Source of the DNA: Kryptolebias marmoratus
Lineage: Eukaryota > Chordata > Actinopteri > Cyprinodontiformes > Rivulidae
Assembly: GCF_001649575.2 (NCBI RefSeq)
Contig: NC_051449.1
Coordinates: 21,357,996-21,421,995, forward strand
Length of the DNA stretch: 64,000 nt
Reading direction: 5' to 3'
Shown: in pieces, positions 38,026 through 62,655 of the stretch
Layout: every line of letters starts with the position of its first letter
How positions within the stretch are numbered: position 1 is the stretch's first letter
The notes under the pieces: model-generated
The model's input: only the letters and a program-made list of their open reading frames with translations
Database searches by the model: none
Told to the model about the DNA's origin: nothing
Made by a program: the position numbers and the translations under genes

Positions 38026-38923
38026 GTGTAGGAGAAACTGATGGCGGTGTGAAGATAGGTGAACTAGCGTTCCCATGAATCTTTTGAGACTGGAGTTGCT
38101 TTAAGACGGCAGCGATCCACTTTGGTCTTAAGGTTGGTTTCAACCAGCTGTTAGCCCGTAAATCCGGTCAGATTAAACTCTTGACTATCCAAATTGAGGT
38201 TATTCAAAGAGCTATCTGCAACAGGTAAGATATTTGTTGTTTACAGCTTTTCAATGAAAAAAACCCACTTTAAAATCACTGGAGTTTTACCACTTGTAAA
38301 AAAAAAAAAAAACACATTGCCAGTATTTCTGGATAATCTAACCAGGTTTTTGGTATTTTTGTGTCATTCTTCTGCTCTGATAATTTGAAAACGTCTGCAG
38401 CATGGTTAGCGTTCGTGTTGTGGACGTAATAAAGTGCCAGACATGAGTGACGGCTTGGTCTGGAGCAGTAGTTGGCACTGATCACGCTGGAAGCTTTCAT
38501 ATCAACACATTCATCGAAAACGCTGAGTAAATAGCCAACTCCTAACATGTGGTGGGTTTTAGTTATGATCAGGTTAGCGATTGCGTCGTCTGAAAGATCT
38601 CACACAGAGGGAAAACTGTGCATTAAAGCCTATAGGTGCATTTAATGATGTCCTCTGTGGTCATGAGGCTTCAAGAGGAAGCCTTTAATGGCCGAATCAC
38701 TTATTTGGGTTTCGAGACGTTCTGACCGCAGCCTGCTCTTTAAAGACACGTCTTGCTCTTCTGTTAACAGCAGTGGGATTGGAGCCCCTTGGAATAGCAA
38801 TCGTGTTACAAGTTGGATTATTTATCAGTTTCTAATGCTATCCTAATCTTGTGTGTCGTCTGAAATGTTGGCTGATGAATGAATTTGGTTGGGGTGCATT
38901 CAGTTTCTGTCCTTGTTTTCCAG

Positions 38924-38977
38924 GAGCCGAAGACAACAGGATCATCATGTGCTGCTAAAGACATCTTGATCACACGG
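38924..38977 (+). other. tbl1xr1: Candidate 54-bp 5' UTR exon of tbl1xr1
   Basis: A strong acceptor (TTTCTGTCCTTGTTTTCCAG) is followed by GAGCCGAAGACAACAGGATC and, 54 nt on, a GTAATT donor. The segment is not repetitive and has the look of a vertebrate tbl1xr1 leader exon, though I cannot prove this without transcripts. It has a four-codon uORF, ATG TGC TGC TAA, at 38,947-38,958. Next downstream tbl1xr1 exon is at 50,590. Confidence 0.5.
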
Positions 38978-39574
38978 GTAATTCCTTTTCTTCCTTTTTT
39001 TTTTGGCTAGTTTTTGTGTCTGTCTAGTAGCTCCAGCATATTTTTTTGTTTAGACGACCCATTTCTGTTACCAGCCGGGAAAAGGAGGGCTGTTTTAGGT
39101 TTCGTAAAAGAGTCCTTTCATTCCATTTGTTACTTTGTCCTCCACATGTTGCCCGTACAACACTTCAGTTCTTTTATTGTCGCACAATGCTAAATTTTGT
39201 GCTATTGTAAGCTGTGGAAATTGGGGACAAAGAGATTAGAAGAGCTTTGATCATTTATCGGCCATTATCAGAAACCAGGGCAAGAAAACGGGAATTATCG
39301 AGACGAAGGTAATGTTTATTGTTGTCACAGCTAACCTTGTGATTCAACACGTTTCAATGACTTCATATTGTGATTAGTTTCTGGCATTGTTCAATTTCTT
39401 GGTGGAGACAAGCTAGCTCGCATTATCGGTTTAAAAAGTTGTGTGTTGTGACATCAGATCAGTGATGTATGGCTCCATACAGTAAATAATGTTTAGAAAC
39501 GTCACAAACTTAGCAGCTTCCGACCCACACAGTGGTAGTAACAGAGCCTGACTGTCACCTGTCTAAGCATACAA

Positions 39575-39760
39575 ACTTTCCAAACGTTGTCCTCTTGGCT
39601 GCTCCCCTCTGCTGGGGTCACCACAGCGAGCGAACGGCACACAAAACGATTTGGCAACTGTTTTACACCGGATGCCCTTCCTGACGCAACCTGGTCTCGA
39701 ACCCACAGCAGACTATAAGACCGCAGCGCTGACCGCTGAACTGCAAATAACCCTCTTAAA
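39575..39760. repeat. Fish interspersed repeat (GGATGCCCTTCCTGACGCAA type)
   Basis: The segment CACCGGATGCCCTTCCTGAC, CGCAACCTGGTCTCGAACCC and the following AGCGCTGACCGCTGAACTGC are shared with a widespread short repeat of teleosts that looks like a LINE/SINE tail. Frames through it are not genes. Confidence 0.65.
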
Positions 39761-40029
39761 TAAGGGCGTAATGTCAACAAAACAGCCTGACCAACCACAT
39801 TGTTTTGAAATCATAACAGTTACAATAAATATATGCTCTTAGCTGTATGTGTAAATTAATTTTAACTGTGTAAAGATTATCTGAAGACCTCTTGTTGTTT
39901 TATAGCCAACAGTGGGGTCTTGATTTGCAGTGTAACAGTTGTAGCCTGTGGCCTGCTGCAGTGTAAGCTATAGATAAACGTACATTTTCAAATTTGAATT
40001 TGCATAACTTGTTTTGTAGCATTTTTTTA

Positions 40030-40254
40030 ATTTATCCATTTTCTTTACCTGCTTCTCCTTTCCGGGTTGCTGGTGTCTATCTCCAGCAGTCACTGTGTGA
40101 GAGGCAGGGGACACCCTGGACAGGTCTCCGGTCTGTAACAGGGACACATAGAGACAAACAACCATTCACGCTCTCACTCACACCTAAAGACAATTTTAGA
40201 GTTACTAATGAACCTAACGTGGATGTTATTGGNGGGGGGGGGGGGGGGGGGGGA
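40030..40254. repeat. LINE-tail repeat copy ending in a poly-G with one N
   Basis: It shares CCATTTTCTTTACC, ACACCCTGGACAGGTC, GGGACACATAGAGACAAACA and ACAATTTTAGAGTTACTAAT with the copies at 7,845 and 57,125. It stops at a single unknown base (40,233) followed by about twenty G, probably an assembly problem. Confidence 0.7.
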
Positions 40255-40830
40255 TCTGGAAACAGTCAAAATTTGAACTAAATTTGCTTTTTTGTCTCCT
40301 GGTACGATTCTAGCCTATCAATAATGTTCAGCTTTTGTTTGTAAAATGATCTACCTTCAGCTGATACTGTACTACTGCATGTGATTGCTATTTTTACACA
40401 GCTGATTGTCCTCTGCAATAGAGGACAATCAAAGTGTTTATTGTTGCGGTGTTGTCATTAAAAAGACGCTGTGACAGAAAGCTGTGCGGGACAGTGAAGC
40501 TCGCCTTTAAAAGATGAATAATACCGGGCATTTATAAAAGTAAATTAGTAAAAACATACAAAACTACATTAGTATGCTTACAAAACATTGGGTACTGTTT
40601 TCAAGTGGCAGCTTTAGGCAGTTGCAGATTCATTTGCCACTACAGTGTGGGTGTATTTAGTGATGCATTGAATTTCCCAATCGTTCTGCTCAGAGACGAG
40701 CTGGACAGAGACACACGGGGGATTTAAACAACCTGCTTTTTAGCAGATGTAGGTGAGTTACGTGAGTTATCAGATCAGATCCAGATCCATTTTTAGCAGC
40801 GAGTTGTGTAGACACTGCAGTACTTACAGT

Positions 40831-41115
40831 TGAGACCAGATATTTGCATACACCACACATGGACAATGTCCCTCAGAAGACTGTTGAATTAGTTACAAAC
40901 AGGCTTCAGGACAACAAAGTCAGTGTTTCAGAGCGACCATCACAAAGTCCTGATCTCAGTCCCACAGAGACAACAAACCTGACTCAGTTCCACCAGTTCT
41001 GTCAGGAGGAACGGGACTAAATTACAGCTAATTATTGTGAGAAGATTGTGGAAGAAGATCCAAGTCATACAATTTAAAGGTAATACTACTAATTATTAGA
41101 ACGTGGATGGAAACT
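40831..41115 (+). mobile_element. Tc1-like transposon fragment (3' part)
   Basis: The stretch starts with ACAGTTGAGACCAGATATTT, an end sequence of a Tc1 type. It then jumps to the transposase C-terminal region: GTGTTTCAGAGCGACCATCA, CACAAAGTCCTGATCTCAG, ACAAACCTGACTCAGTTCCA, CACCAGTTCTGTCAGGAGGA. The centre is deleted, so it is a dead relic. Confidence 0.75.
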
Positions 41116-41123
41116 TGTGAGTA

Positions 41124-41933
41124 GGCCTGTCACGATAACAAATGTTGCTGGACAATTAATTGTCTCAGAAATTGTTGCGAAAAACAATAATATCGTTTGG
41201 AGGCTGTTTTGAACTAATGTAATGATAATAATATAATAGTGTAAGTACATCCTCTCAAAGATTAATAAACTTTACTTTCAAAAGAACACTTAACACTGGA
41301 ACTGGAACACAAAACAAACAAAACAACCAAAAATAAAAATAAAATGGACTCTCAGTCTCCGTTAACAAAGAATGCACTTAAATAAAAAACAAAACAAAAC
41401 AAAAAAAAACGGAAATAAAACCTACATTTAACCAAAACAGTACGAATTATTAAGTCTGTAAACTAAACTGCCCTTCAAAAAGTAATAATCATGAGTCTTA
41501 TATAGAGAAGACGGACAAAACCGACAGTTTTATAAACAAAGTGCAAACTAACAGAAGCAGAAATGCGACACACCAGCTCTCAAAGGTTCAGCGGTTCTCC
41601 TCCGAAGTGCTCCCACACCGCTGCTGTTACTTCCAGCTTCAAACCAATTCCATTTTGTTTTTTCCCCCAATATCAAACACTGTTTCTTTAGCTTGCTAAC
41701 TACTAGCGGGGGCTAATGCTAACAAGCTACAAGCCAAGGCGCCTCGGCTGGCTACCTGACGCGATAGGCCACGCCCCCTAACGCTAAGAGAAAGGGAGCC
41801 GTTTGTCCTCCAGTGTCTTCAGTAGAAAGAGAGAGAGAGACACGAAGGAACGATAAGGCTGATAAATGAAACTTATCGAACTAATTTTAATTTATCGTGC
41901 GATTAATCGATTTATTGCTTATCGCGACAGGCC
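41124..41933. mobile_element. DNA transposon with inverted ends GGCCTGTCACGATAA (~810 bp)
   Basis: GGCCTGTCACGATAA at the left end and TTATCGCGACAGGCC at the right end form near-perfect inverted repeats. The interior has AT-rich sequence, GCCACGCCCCCTAACG and a GA-rich tract, and no transposase frame. It is a non-autonomous DNA element, class not determined (hAT or PIF-like are possible). Confidence 0.72.
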
Positions 41934-42834
41934 GAATTGTGACCTTGAGGAAAGTAATAAGTTTAGTTTTTCTATTTCGTTTTCATGTTTTGGGCATTTA
42001 GGCAATACAAATAATTTTTAAAAACCTTAGTGACCCAAAACAGGAAAGGTTTAGTCTGGTTTAATGTCAGACTATGACAAAAAAATGATTCTGTCTTTTT
42101 ATACGGCGTATGGAAACATCTGGTTTCAACCATATTATTATTCATATTTATTCTAATCTATAAACTTTGACATTTAATAAGACTTTATTGTAATGATTAG
42201 GAGTGATGATTTGTTAGGAAGTTTAGAGTATTTGTTTCTCAAAGACCTTTTTAGCTTTGCTCATTATCAAATATTGTTATTTATTGCTTACAGTTGATGT
42301 CTGACAGCCACCGAGCTTTGTTCTAATTAGGCTGTTTGATGCTTTCTGAGCATTTCTCAATTTGAAAATCTTGCACTGCAATATAATTGAACCAGGTGAA
42401 GATGTCTTCTTTTCAGTGGCATCTTCCTCGACGAAACAAAGCACTTAAATTCAGTAAAAATGGAAACAGCAATGTGTCGTTGCTGCGCAGTGGCAGGTGT
42501 TGGTTTGGATTTAAAACATGACCAACCAGATACGTTCTTTGTATTAATGTTGTCATCATTTTCTAACTGAGGTTGGACATTACTCACTGCTCCTGCATCA
42601 TTAAGGTGCTGACATTTTGTCAACACCTTTTCAAAACCAGTCTTGTGTCTCGTACAGCAGAGTCTTCATCATTCTGTCACTAGTTGGCGACTCAGAATTG
42701 GAGAATTTTTAGCTTCAGTGTCGCTAGGGCTGTGCAATTATTCAGACTTGTAGGGTTTCCTTTTGCTCCAAATGATCATAAAACACTATAATTGACAAAA
42801 AAACTATTAATTAAAATACTTTGACATATTCTAT

Positions 42835-42900
42835 GTTCCCCTCCTGTTTGTGTGGGTTTTCCCCGGGTACGCTGGTTTCCTCCCACAGTCCGAAAACATG
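42835..42900. repeat. Short reverse-oriented LINE-tail fragment
   Basis: GTTTGTGTGGGTTTTCCCCG and GGTTTCCTCCCACAGTCCGA are the complement of the GGGAGGAAAC... wording of the repeats at 7,845 and 57,125. Only a short piece remains. Confidence 0.6.
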
Positions 42901-43599
42901 CATGTTTCGTCTGCCTTCAGGCCCTTGAAAAACAGATCTGTGAGCTCAGTGGGATTTGCCCGGTTAAACAAATAAAAATACCAGTTCAATAAATGTCCAA
43001 ACAATATGTGTGCTTTGGGAGGACACGTTTCCTGTAAGTTCTGTCGATACGTAATGACTGAGAAGGCAGATTCAAACAAGCAATCGCTGCAAACTCTTCC
43101 TCACGAAAACACCAAAGGAGAAGTGGTTTTATTAACGGCCTTGCAGCAGAATGTGTGGAATCAGATCTTCTGCTAAGAAAACAATAAACTGCACATTTAG
43201 GTGTGGTTCCCAAAACACAGTTATACCTCAGTGAAAGGAGCTGAACTTTACAGGACAATAAGTTGTCAACCAAACAACAAACACTAGACTGACGCATCAA
43301 GCATCATTATCAAGTCCCATAGGACAGGGTTAAAATCCAGTGGCATTACTCTATATTTACTGGAATCATTCTAAACTTTAGAGGGAATGTTAAGTCCCTT
43401 CACTGATCATAGGAGGTTGTGTTGAACTGAAACTTTTTGCAGGCTTTTTGTTTAAATTTGTCAACGTTTATGAAGTTTAAGACATTTTCCTATTTTATTA
43501 ATGAAGTTATAATAATCCATCAAATAATTACACACTTCTTAAATTTGAAGTAGGTAACTTTTATAAAAATGTATTTTTACATATGTTAAAACGGTCGCT

Positions 43600-43960
43600 A
43601 TGTTCTGACAGTAGAATATGAGACTCCTCTGGCTCCTCCCAGTGTTCCTGCTGCCATTTGCAGAAATACACCGCTCCCGGTCAGAAACAACCAATCGGAG
43701 CCAGGAGGCGGGTCTTAGCAGTGCCGATCACGCTGGTGCACGCTCACACCCTTCCCCATGCTGTTGTTTAAGATCGAGACAGCCGGTGTGCTGCAGCCGT
43801 GCTAACGGCGGAGAAACAACCCAACGTTACAAGAAAACTGACACCTGCTCTGAAAACAGAGACAGGTAAACAGAAGGAGACCCGCGATGTCATCAGTGGC
43901 GCTGCTTACTGGCCTGTGGGCGGAGCTGTGAAAGGAGGGCTGTAGCGCAGCAGCCAGCAA
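43600..43960. repeat. GC-rich interspersed repeat (GGAGCCAGGAGGCGGGTCTT type)
   Basis: Words CTGGCTCCTCCCAGTGTTCC, AACCAATCGGAGCCAGGAGG and GATGTCATCAGTGGCGCTGC are shared with a repeat seen in many fish genomes and their transcripts. It could be mistaken for a CpG promoter with a CCAAT box. I favour the repeat reading. Confidence 0.5.
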
Positions 43961-43972
43961 GGGGGAGGATAA

Positions 43973-44370
43973 TGGTGCGTTCCAGTATTACTGGGAAATG
44001 GGAATTTCTCAGTTCTTTGTCATCTTAGTTGTAAATTTCCCACTCAGAAAGTGGGAGCAACTCCGACTACCCCCTTTAGAAAGTAAACTCTGTTACTTTT
44101 ACTGTTAATATTTGTTCTTTAAGTTGTTTTTCACATTTAATCACTTGTACAGCTGGTACTTTTTAAACCAGTCTTGTTCCACGAGTGGAGCGTGAATCTA
44201 TTTAGTAAGATTTCATATTCAGAAACTGTGAGGAAAATAAAGGCTTTGCTGCGGGCGTCCATCTTGTTTCCGACTCTCACCAAGCGGAAGAACTGGAACG
44301 TGGTGAACTGGGAAATTACATCACTCCGATTTCCCAGTTCTGAGAGCCGATGTAAATTGAACGCAGCGTA
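43973..44370 (+). repeat. Interspersed repeat, copy 2 (plus orientation)
   Basis: Partner of the copy at 3,830-4,275. It starts ATGGTGCGTTCCAGTATTAC and ends near GAACGCAGCG. Its plus strand contains a 65-codon frame starting MFHEWSVNLFSKISYSET that aligns with the frame of the other copy (MFQEWSVYRFSKISYSET). Sequence identity is high enough for relatively recent common origin. Confidence 0.8.
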
Positions 44371-45959
44371 AGTCCACTCCCTACTGTGGCTTTAAGTGAA
44401 GAAATGTGGTCAAATCATAAAGCAGGAGTTTTGGAAAAATAGAAATGAAAATTGGGGCTGAGTGTTTGCTCGAGCTAATCAAAGTTCACTATATTCCTGA
44501 TTTTATGTATTTGTGTTTATTTTTTTAAATCAAAGAAAATTTTATGTTTGAGGCAATTCTTTGTTCTTTAAATGCCAAAAAATGCTTCAAACTCAATATT
44601 TAAACCTTTAAACCCACTTTCTTAATATTTTTGATTACAACATTGACCAAAAAGACTCGTACTTTTTCCCATAATGAAGCAGCTCTGTGTAACCGAGGTT
44701 GGACCCTGCTTGCAGCTTCTGCATCATTATGACCATGACGTTTCCTCAAAATCTTTTAAAAACCAGTCTGATCATACAGACCAGGATGGGAATCTGCCTG
44801 CCTTTTGCTTTCAGTGTGCTTTAAGCCTCCCAAATTGACCCAAGCTGTAGTCTCACTGAACTCTTAGTGTTTGACACCAGTAAGCCACGCAACTACGTTT
44901 TCTGCTGCCAGTTTGGGAAAACTGAATCCTTGGCCATGCACATTAATTTTGTTGCCCACATCATACCTGCCTTCACCTGTGCAATCGCCCCCATCTTTAT
45001 GATTTCATCTACTGCAGTACACTTTTGAAATGAAGGTGGGCAGATACGGACCAGTTCTTTTAAAAGTAAATATTATTTATCTCTGGTCAGGTTTTTGGAC
45101 CTGTGTGCCTCGGATGTTTCCTGTCAAAGTAAAGCTCCAGTGCAGGTGTGGAAACAGCTTCAAAATTCAAAATTTCTGCGACTCAGGAAAGGAAATTGAG
45201 AATCAAACATTTTGAGACATTTTGCAGATGCTGTTCACAAACTGGTCTCCATCATCCCAGTGAAGTCCTGGCTTCAGCCGCACACTTACACCTTAAACTG
45301 TCATGAAAGACAGACATGTTGATGAGTCTCATAGAGATGCACCAATCTCTGATCCTCGTACATCTCTGACCTGCAAATACCAATTTCTCTTTAACAGCTA
45401 TATTTAGCAGAATACAAAATTTAGTCCCTGAATTTCTGATTAAATGAGAAGCTGCTACTTAGTTTAATCAATCAGTGCAGTCTCATCCCTGGGGTTAAAT
45501 TGTGGAGGAGGAGCCTTAAAGTGTCCAGTTTTAAAGATGGATGAAATTGCTGAGAGCGGGACTGACAGAAAGCTTTCAGCCATCACTGCGGCTCAACACA
45601 ACGCTAACGACCTTTTGACTGCAGAAACATGAAAAATGAACCTGCAAAGTAGGTGGTGGCCATTAAAGTTAAAAAGCAAGAGCAGAATGTAGTCAGACAG
45701 AGTAATGAAATCCAGTTGGGTTCTCTCTGCTGGCAGCTGGTGTTTAGTGAAATGGATATGAATGCTGTGTAGAAAAATCAATCCATGTTAGAATTTCGGA
45801 GGATAATCTGAAGGTATTACTTGGAGCCTCTGTGATTTATCCTTGATATGTTTTCTCATTTCTGGTTAAACTGAAAATGGAAGCAGAATAAAAAATAATA
45901 TTTATAGTAAAAAACATCACAAACAAATAAAAGCCAACTGAAAAATATTAGTTTATTTG

Positions 45960-46845
45960 CAGGGTTTCCCCAAGAAAAGAGGCTAAGGCCGGTGGTAGGT
46001 GGCCGTTCACCGGCTGTTCGCCAGCCGATCACGATTTAGTAAAAAAAACGATTAAAGTTGACGGGAAAGTTGAAAATATGGCTATTTATTATGTAATATT
46101 GTAAGATATTTGTGTCAAATATTTACACAACTACAGTTTTACAAAATGGCACTATCGAAATACTTTTTTAAACAAAAATACAGATAAAATAAATACTTAT
46201 TGATTGCATCTAATTTGAATCCTAATTTAAGTCACATTTACAAATAAATTAAATTAACATAAATGTAAAAGTGCAAACAAATTACCAACACACGTCTCAC
46301 ATGAAGGCCAATGAATAACAACAGAGAACTCTGAAAAACAGACAGATGCTGTTCTGTACTGTGCTTTTTGTGGCACAGGCTGCATGTTGGATCACTACAT
46401 GTACCAACAAAACAAAGCATATAATGCTGAATTTTATAGCATCATTTTACTGGTAAACAAGGATAAATTAGCATGAGTCATATTAATATTTTCACTACAA
46501 AACATGCTGACCATATTCAGTCTTGTAAAGCCACACGCTGAATTTCAGCTCAACTAACCATTGTGGTCTATAAACACTCCTTTTTATCGGCTGCAGCAGT
46601 AGTTATGATCCGTTTGATTATCTTTGTGTTCTCTCATAGAGGAACCAGCTCCGTTTGAGCACCAAAATCCTCCATTTTGAATGGAGCGCGCGAGCTTAAA
46701 AACATTAGGGCGTGCACGATCACACAACACGCAGGGGCAGGGACAGCATGATTGTGTCACTGTTGGCGCGCACACCATCACACTGTGATCAACGTGCGGT
46801 TACCTGGCGGCCCGCCAGGCTTCTATTACACTGTGGGAAACCCTG
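45960..46845. mobile_element. hAT-like element with ends CAGGGTTTCCC (~890 bp)
   Basis: CAGGGTTTCCCCAAG at the left and GGGAAACCCTG at the right are inverted ends of a common fish hAT group. The interior is AT-rich with no intact transposase. A second related end (CAGGGTTTCCCCTAG) is at 56,532. The flanks read TTTG and ATTTG, so an 8-bp target duplication could not be confirmed. Confidence 0.75.
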
Positions 46846-49800
46846 ATTTGATTCGTTAAACATAATTTGCAGCTTGGTCCAACACAAAGGGGACACAACC
46901 CATCCCGCTTCGTAACAATTCAAACTCAGAAGGATAAATCAGAAATGCAATTCATTCTTTTGTTGCTGCTGAGCTTCAGCCAGTATATGAAGGTCAGCCC
47001 TCAGTTTACATGATGAACACCTGATATACCTTTCCTTTAACAGTCCGTCCACCTCATGTTCTTCCTCCACCCTATATATAGTACAAACAGCTAACTTCAG
47101 GTTTAGTAGAAACTTTCCCATAGAGCGCTGCAGCGGTATGTAACTGAGCAGAAAAACATCTGATGTTTGAGTGGCCGATCAAGGACGGTCCAGCTAAAAA
47201 TTGGCCAGTACCAATCCCAATCCAGTTGTCTGGTGCTTCTCTAGTGCGTTGTCACGTGTACGGAGTCGGTTATTTACAAGTACACGTCTTCAAGTCAGTT
47301 TAAATTGTGTTTTTGCCGCTTTGGTTATTTTATACCCATACTTCTTGGGAATGAAAAGCAGCCGTCTGCCATGGGTCTCTTCGTACCCCACCTATAGTCG
47401 CTTCGTACCCAATGTGACAGCTGCCCCAAATATTGATGATTTCATTTACTAGAATACACTAAAACGATGACAATTTTAAATGTTTGCCTAAAAACACAAG
47501 CAGTATGGGTCAACATGTATCCTCAGACATGAAGGACATCAAACACCTGTTATTGATCAACCTGCTGCTGGTGTAATACTACTACTCGTCTGTCTCGTGC
47601 TGGGTGAGACCCGCCACCGGTGGAGTGGCAGGTGAGGAGTTGGACTGAGGCGGTACACCTGTGGAACAGTAACACAGGTGACCTAAGGAGGACAGAAACC
47701 TCCGGTAGACCAGAAGGACACTGCACCACAACTGAGCGATTCGAGGTGTTAAAGAAGTTTCTCCTTTTGCTGCAGCAGTAGGGATCTGTATTCAGCTCTC
47801 AGCAAACATCATCAAAATGTCTCTCTAGAATGGTTCTCAAGTTGTGGAAAAAGTGTCACTGGTGTTGCTCAGGAGCCATAAAGTAGGACTAAAATGCTCT
47901 GCCCTAGTTCAATAATCTTTAGATATTTGTTTCAGAGATTACAGTTATGATATAGTAATGTTGAAGCTGAAATAAAATAACAGAGTTGTTTGAAACTGGT
48001 GCTTCTGCAAGCATAAGTGTTGCTGAGCGGTCGAAGACAAGTTTGAATGATCCCACCAGGAGTCAGGTTCTGCGCCTTTATTCTAAAAACTGTAGCAAAG
48101 GACACAGTTAGTTCACAGCAGTGCCATGCTGGCTGTGTCTGCAGCAGAGCACAGGTAAATCACATGTACACAGATTGAACAAAAATAACATTCAGTTTTG
48201 TCGACCAAAACCCATTACAGCACTCACAAACAAAATAAAAATAACCTATAATCACATCTTTAAGTAGTTAGAATGGTAAAATATTTATATATATGTCATT
48301 TTTCAGGCTTACAAAACAACAGTTTTTCAAAAACAGCATACTGGTGTGAAAGATCGCTACATTAGCTAATATTAAACATTTATACAGACACTATTTGTGT
48401 AGTTTATCAATGTTTTTGAACTTGAACAACATCTGTGTTGGCTCATAGATACATTGCGCGTATAAACTGGTAATGCTGCTGAATGCATCAGTCTGACAGG
48501 AGTCGACTAAACCTTTGGCTAACGAGACGCAAGTACTGATCAAGCGGACTGATACATTTAGCAGCCTCAGCCCCACCAACATATAGTTTATTTATGCTTC
48601 CAGTACATACAACACCGATGTTGTTTGGTTATGAAAACGGCAACAAACTGAAAAAATGGTGTCATGCAACAAGTGTAGAGGTTTAATATTAGCGAATGTA
48701 GGGTTGTGCAGGAGCTGGTGTACGTCCTGGACAGGTTGTCAGTCCAATGACTACCTGAGATGGGCAGCAGATCCCCCCCAAACCCCACAACCCCGAACAG
48801 AAAAGTGGGTAAAGACGATAAATGGATGTTGTAGCTTTCTTTTACACTTTTACACACTTTTAAAATAATTTTTTTATAAGCTTGGAAAGTGAAAAAATTA
48901 AATCAAGCTGTTGTTTGGCCAGCCATTGGTCTTGGGCTGTATGCATACGTTTGCCTCCAGACTCAAAAAGATAACTATTTGACAGAAAATCACTCCAAAG
49001 TTAACTGGACATTCCCTTTAATATTGTCGGCTTAGCCCTGAGGGAGGCCAGCACAAACAAATAGCAGCTCAGTTATTCATGGGTCTTTTGTGCATCACTA
49101 ATTAAGGTCCCCCTTGCTACGAGTAGGTGGGAACTATGAACATATCGTATTTAACTGATTTTAAGGGAACTGGCAGTAAATAAATAGTGATTTTCTAACT
49201 AAAACTACGTCATATAATGTATGTAAAGCCTGTAAAGTCAGATTTCATGTCAAACGTCATCTTCCTACCATCTACCCATCTACCTTCCCACCCACCACTG
49301 ATTTTTTGAAGCTGCGGTGGGTTTGTACCAAGGTATCTGGTTGTCAAGTAAGCCTCTCCACCATTTTATTTGTTCCGTTTTATTCATTGGTGTTTTCTTG
49401 TTCTTCTATTTGCTGCAACTGGCTATATGCTTCTGAATTGTCAAATCACCAGACAAAGAAATAAAAAACAAATACAACTACTCTATAAAGGTTTTAAGAA
49501 TGTCCATCAAAATAAAACAATAAATGGTGCAAGATGACACTTGATCTATGTTGTTAAAGTTATGTCATGTTACTTAGATGAAAAGACATTTATAAAAGAC
49601 TGGTTTTGTGTTTAACAAAGTTTGGATGGGATACTCTGGTTTTGCTGGAAAACAGTGCTTTGAAAAAGTAAGCATTACTTTCTGACCGTGTTGTCAGGGA
49701 TCGTTGGAGGACTTTTACTAGACTCTGGCGCTCCCGCTTCTGTTGGTCTTGGATCTCAGCTCCTGGGCTGCAGTGGAAGAAGTGTTGACTCATTCAGCGG

Positions 49801-50589
49801 GCTGGCAGAGAGCAAACAGTAGAGGTTCTGTCTCTTTTCCCAGCCCCTTGTTTATTTCCACATTTTCAATTAAACATTGTGGGTTCTGCATGAGCAAATA
49901 TCAAGGACTGTAGGAATCATTTCCAGATGTGGGTTAATGAATGGAAACTGGAGAGACTCTCCGACAGAGAGGAGGTTTCTGCATGTAGTGAAAGTAGAGC
50001 AGAACCAAATCTTATTATTGCTCACTGCCAAAAGGCAAAAGGCGGGGGATAATGTAATGAGTGCGTGTTCACGTTTATCTGTCTGTTCGCAGAAAGTAAT
50101 CACCGAATGTACATCTGCAGCTGCTTAACTACGGAGATGGCCGCCACAGCTAATTGTCTTTAGCCGAGACAGAAAAGGCTATATATCAGTCATTGAGCTG
50201 AAGTCAGATTTTGAGCCAGAGTTTGTGTGGTAGTAGCTGATAGTCATCCTCAACATAAGATGATCATATTCTAAAACTGTGGGCGATGTGCACTTCTTCA
50301 AGAGAACTAGACCTGTAATTATTTAAGACAGTGGCATTCACATTTACCATTTCCTCTTTTTTTTCTTTTTTGAAGTTGCAAGATCTAGGCCCTGCAAGCT
50401 GAGTTTCTCTTGAACCTGTTCCTTTTCTTAGATTTGACTGCGTGCCAGTTCTCAGCTCGTCTGTAATAGCCATGCTAAACCCGTGCGACAACGCTTATTT
50501 TTAAACTAGTTTTGTTGCTCTGACATGTGCTGAAGAAACAAAAGGAACCTAAAAACCACTTCTTCCTCTTTTTTGCTTTGCTTTTGCAG
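46846..50589. other. tbl1xr1 5' intron (presumed), few recognisable features
   Basis: No coding exon is seen. It contains a short LINE-tail-like piece at 48,690-48,800 and a partial R1 repeat at 50,120-50,280. The rest is unique-looking AT-rich sequence. If the 38,924 exon belongs to tbl1xr1, this is part of an 11.6-kb intron. Confidence 0.45.
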
Positions 50590-50635
50590 GCTCCTATCCT
50601 GTGCTGACCCAATGGTTTAATCAGCAGGACCAAAA

Positions 50636-62051
<11,416 letters not shown>

Positions 62052-62655
62052 CACTTGTGTGGGGGAGCCATGGACCGACCGCGAATGTGTACATAGCCAA
62101 ACGACTGTCGCTGCCTGTCCGCCACACTGCTGTCGTCCTATCAGAGTCCAGGGCCCGCCATCGCTGCCGACTGGAACGCTCGCTTCCTCACGTAAACACC
62201 AGACCACACACGGTTCACACGACACACTCATGTGCAGCAGCCGCCCAACGGGCCTGCGTGGACGTCTGAAACCCACGTTCCCACCGCCGTCAGACGCAAA
62301 CCAAAACTCCAGGATTCCCTTTGCTGTCCTCTTCTCAGCCATCGCATCGGATTTGTAAAGATTCTTTTTGTTCTCAGCCGCCGTGTGCATATTGCACATG
62401 TCGGCGTTCGGTGTCCTGTGGACATTTTAATAATCTCTGTTGGATTTTTATTACATGTGGGACGGGAGGGAACAGAGAGGGTTGTTTTTTTTCTTTCTTT
62501 TAAAACAGATATTCAAACTTGTTTGTTCAATCTATTCAAATACTTGTCTGCTCTCTTCAAGGCCAAAACGACAGATTTAGAGCTTAGAAGATGAGGTGAT
62601 TTTAGTTTTGTCAGCTCTATTTTTATCTAATAAATTTGTTCCATTGTGACTGTTT
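62052..62655 (+). other. tbl1xr1: tbl1xr1 3' UTR
   Basis: The UTR follows the TGA at 62,049-62,051. A canonical AATAAA is at 62,629-62,634, followed by the T/G-rich stretch TTTGTTCCATTGTGACTG. This would give a short UTR of about 600 nt. Longer isoforms using later signals are possible. Confidence 0.65.
62629..62634 (+). terminator. tbl1xr1: Polyadenylation signal AATAAA of tbl1xr1
   Basis: The hexamer lies 578 nt after the stop codon, in the sense direction, with a downstream G/T-rich element. Confidence 0.65.

Noticed and set aside
43618..43869. Possible CpG promoter or exon with a CCAAT box
   Set aside because: The wording matches a repeat found at many loci in fish genomes, so it does not point to a gene start.
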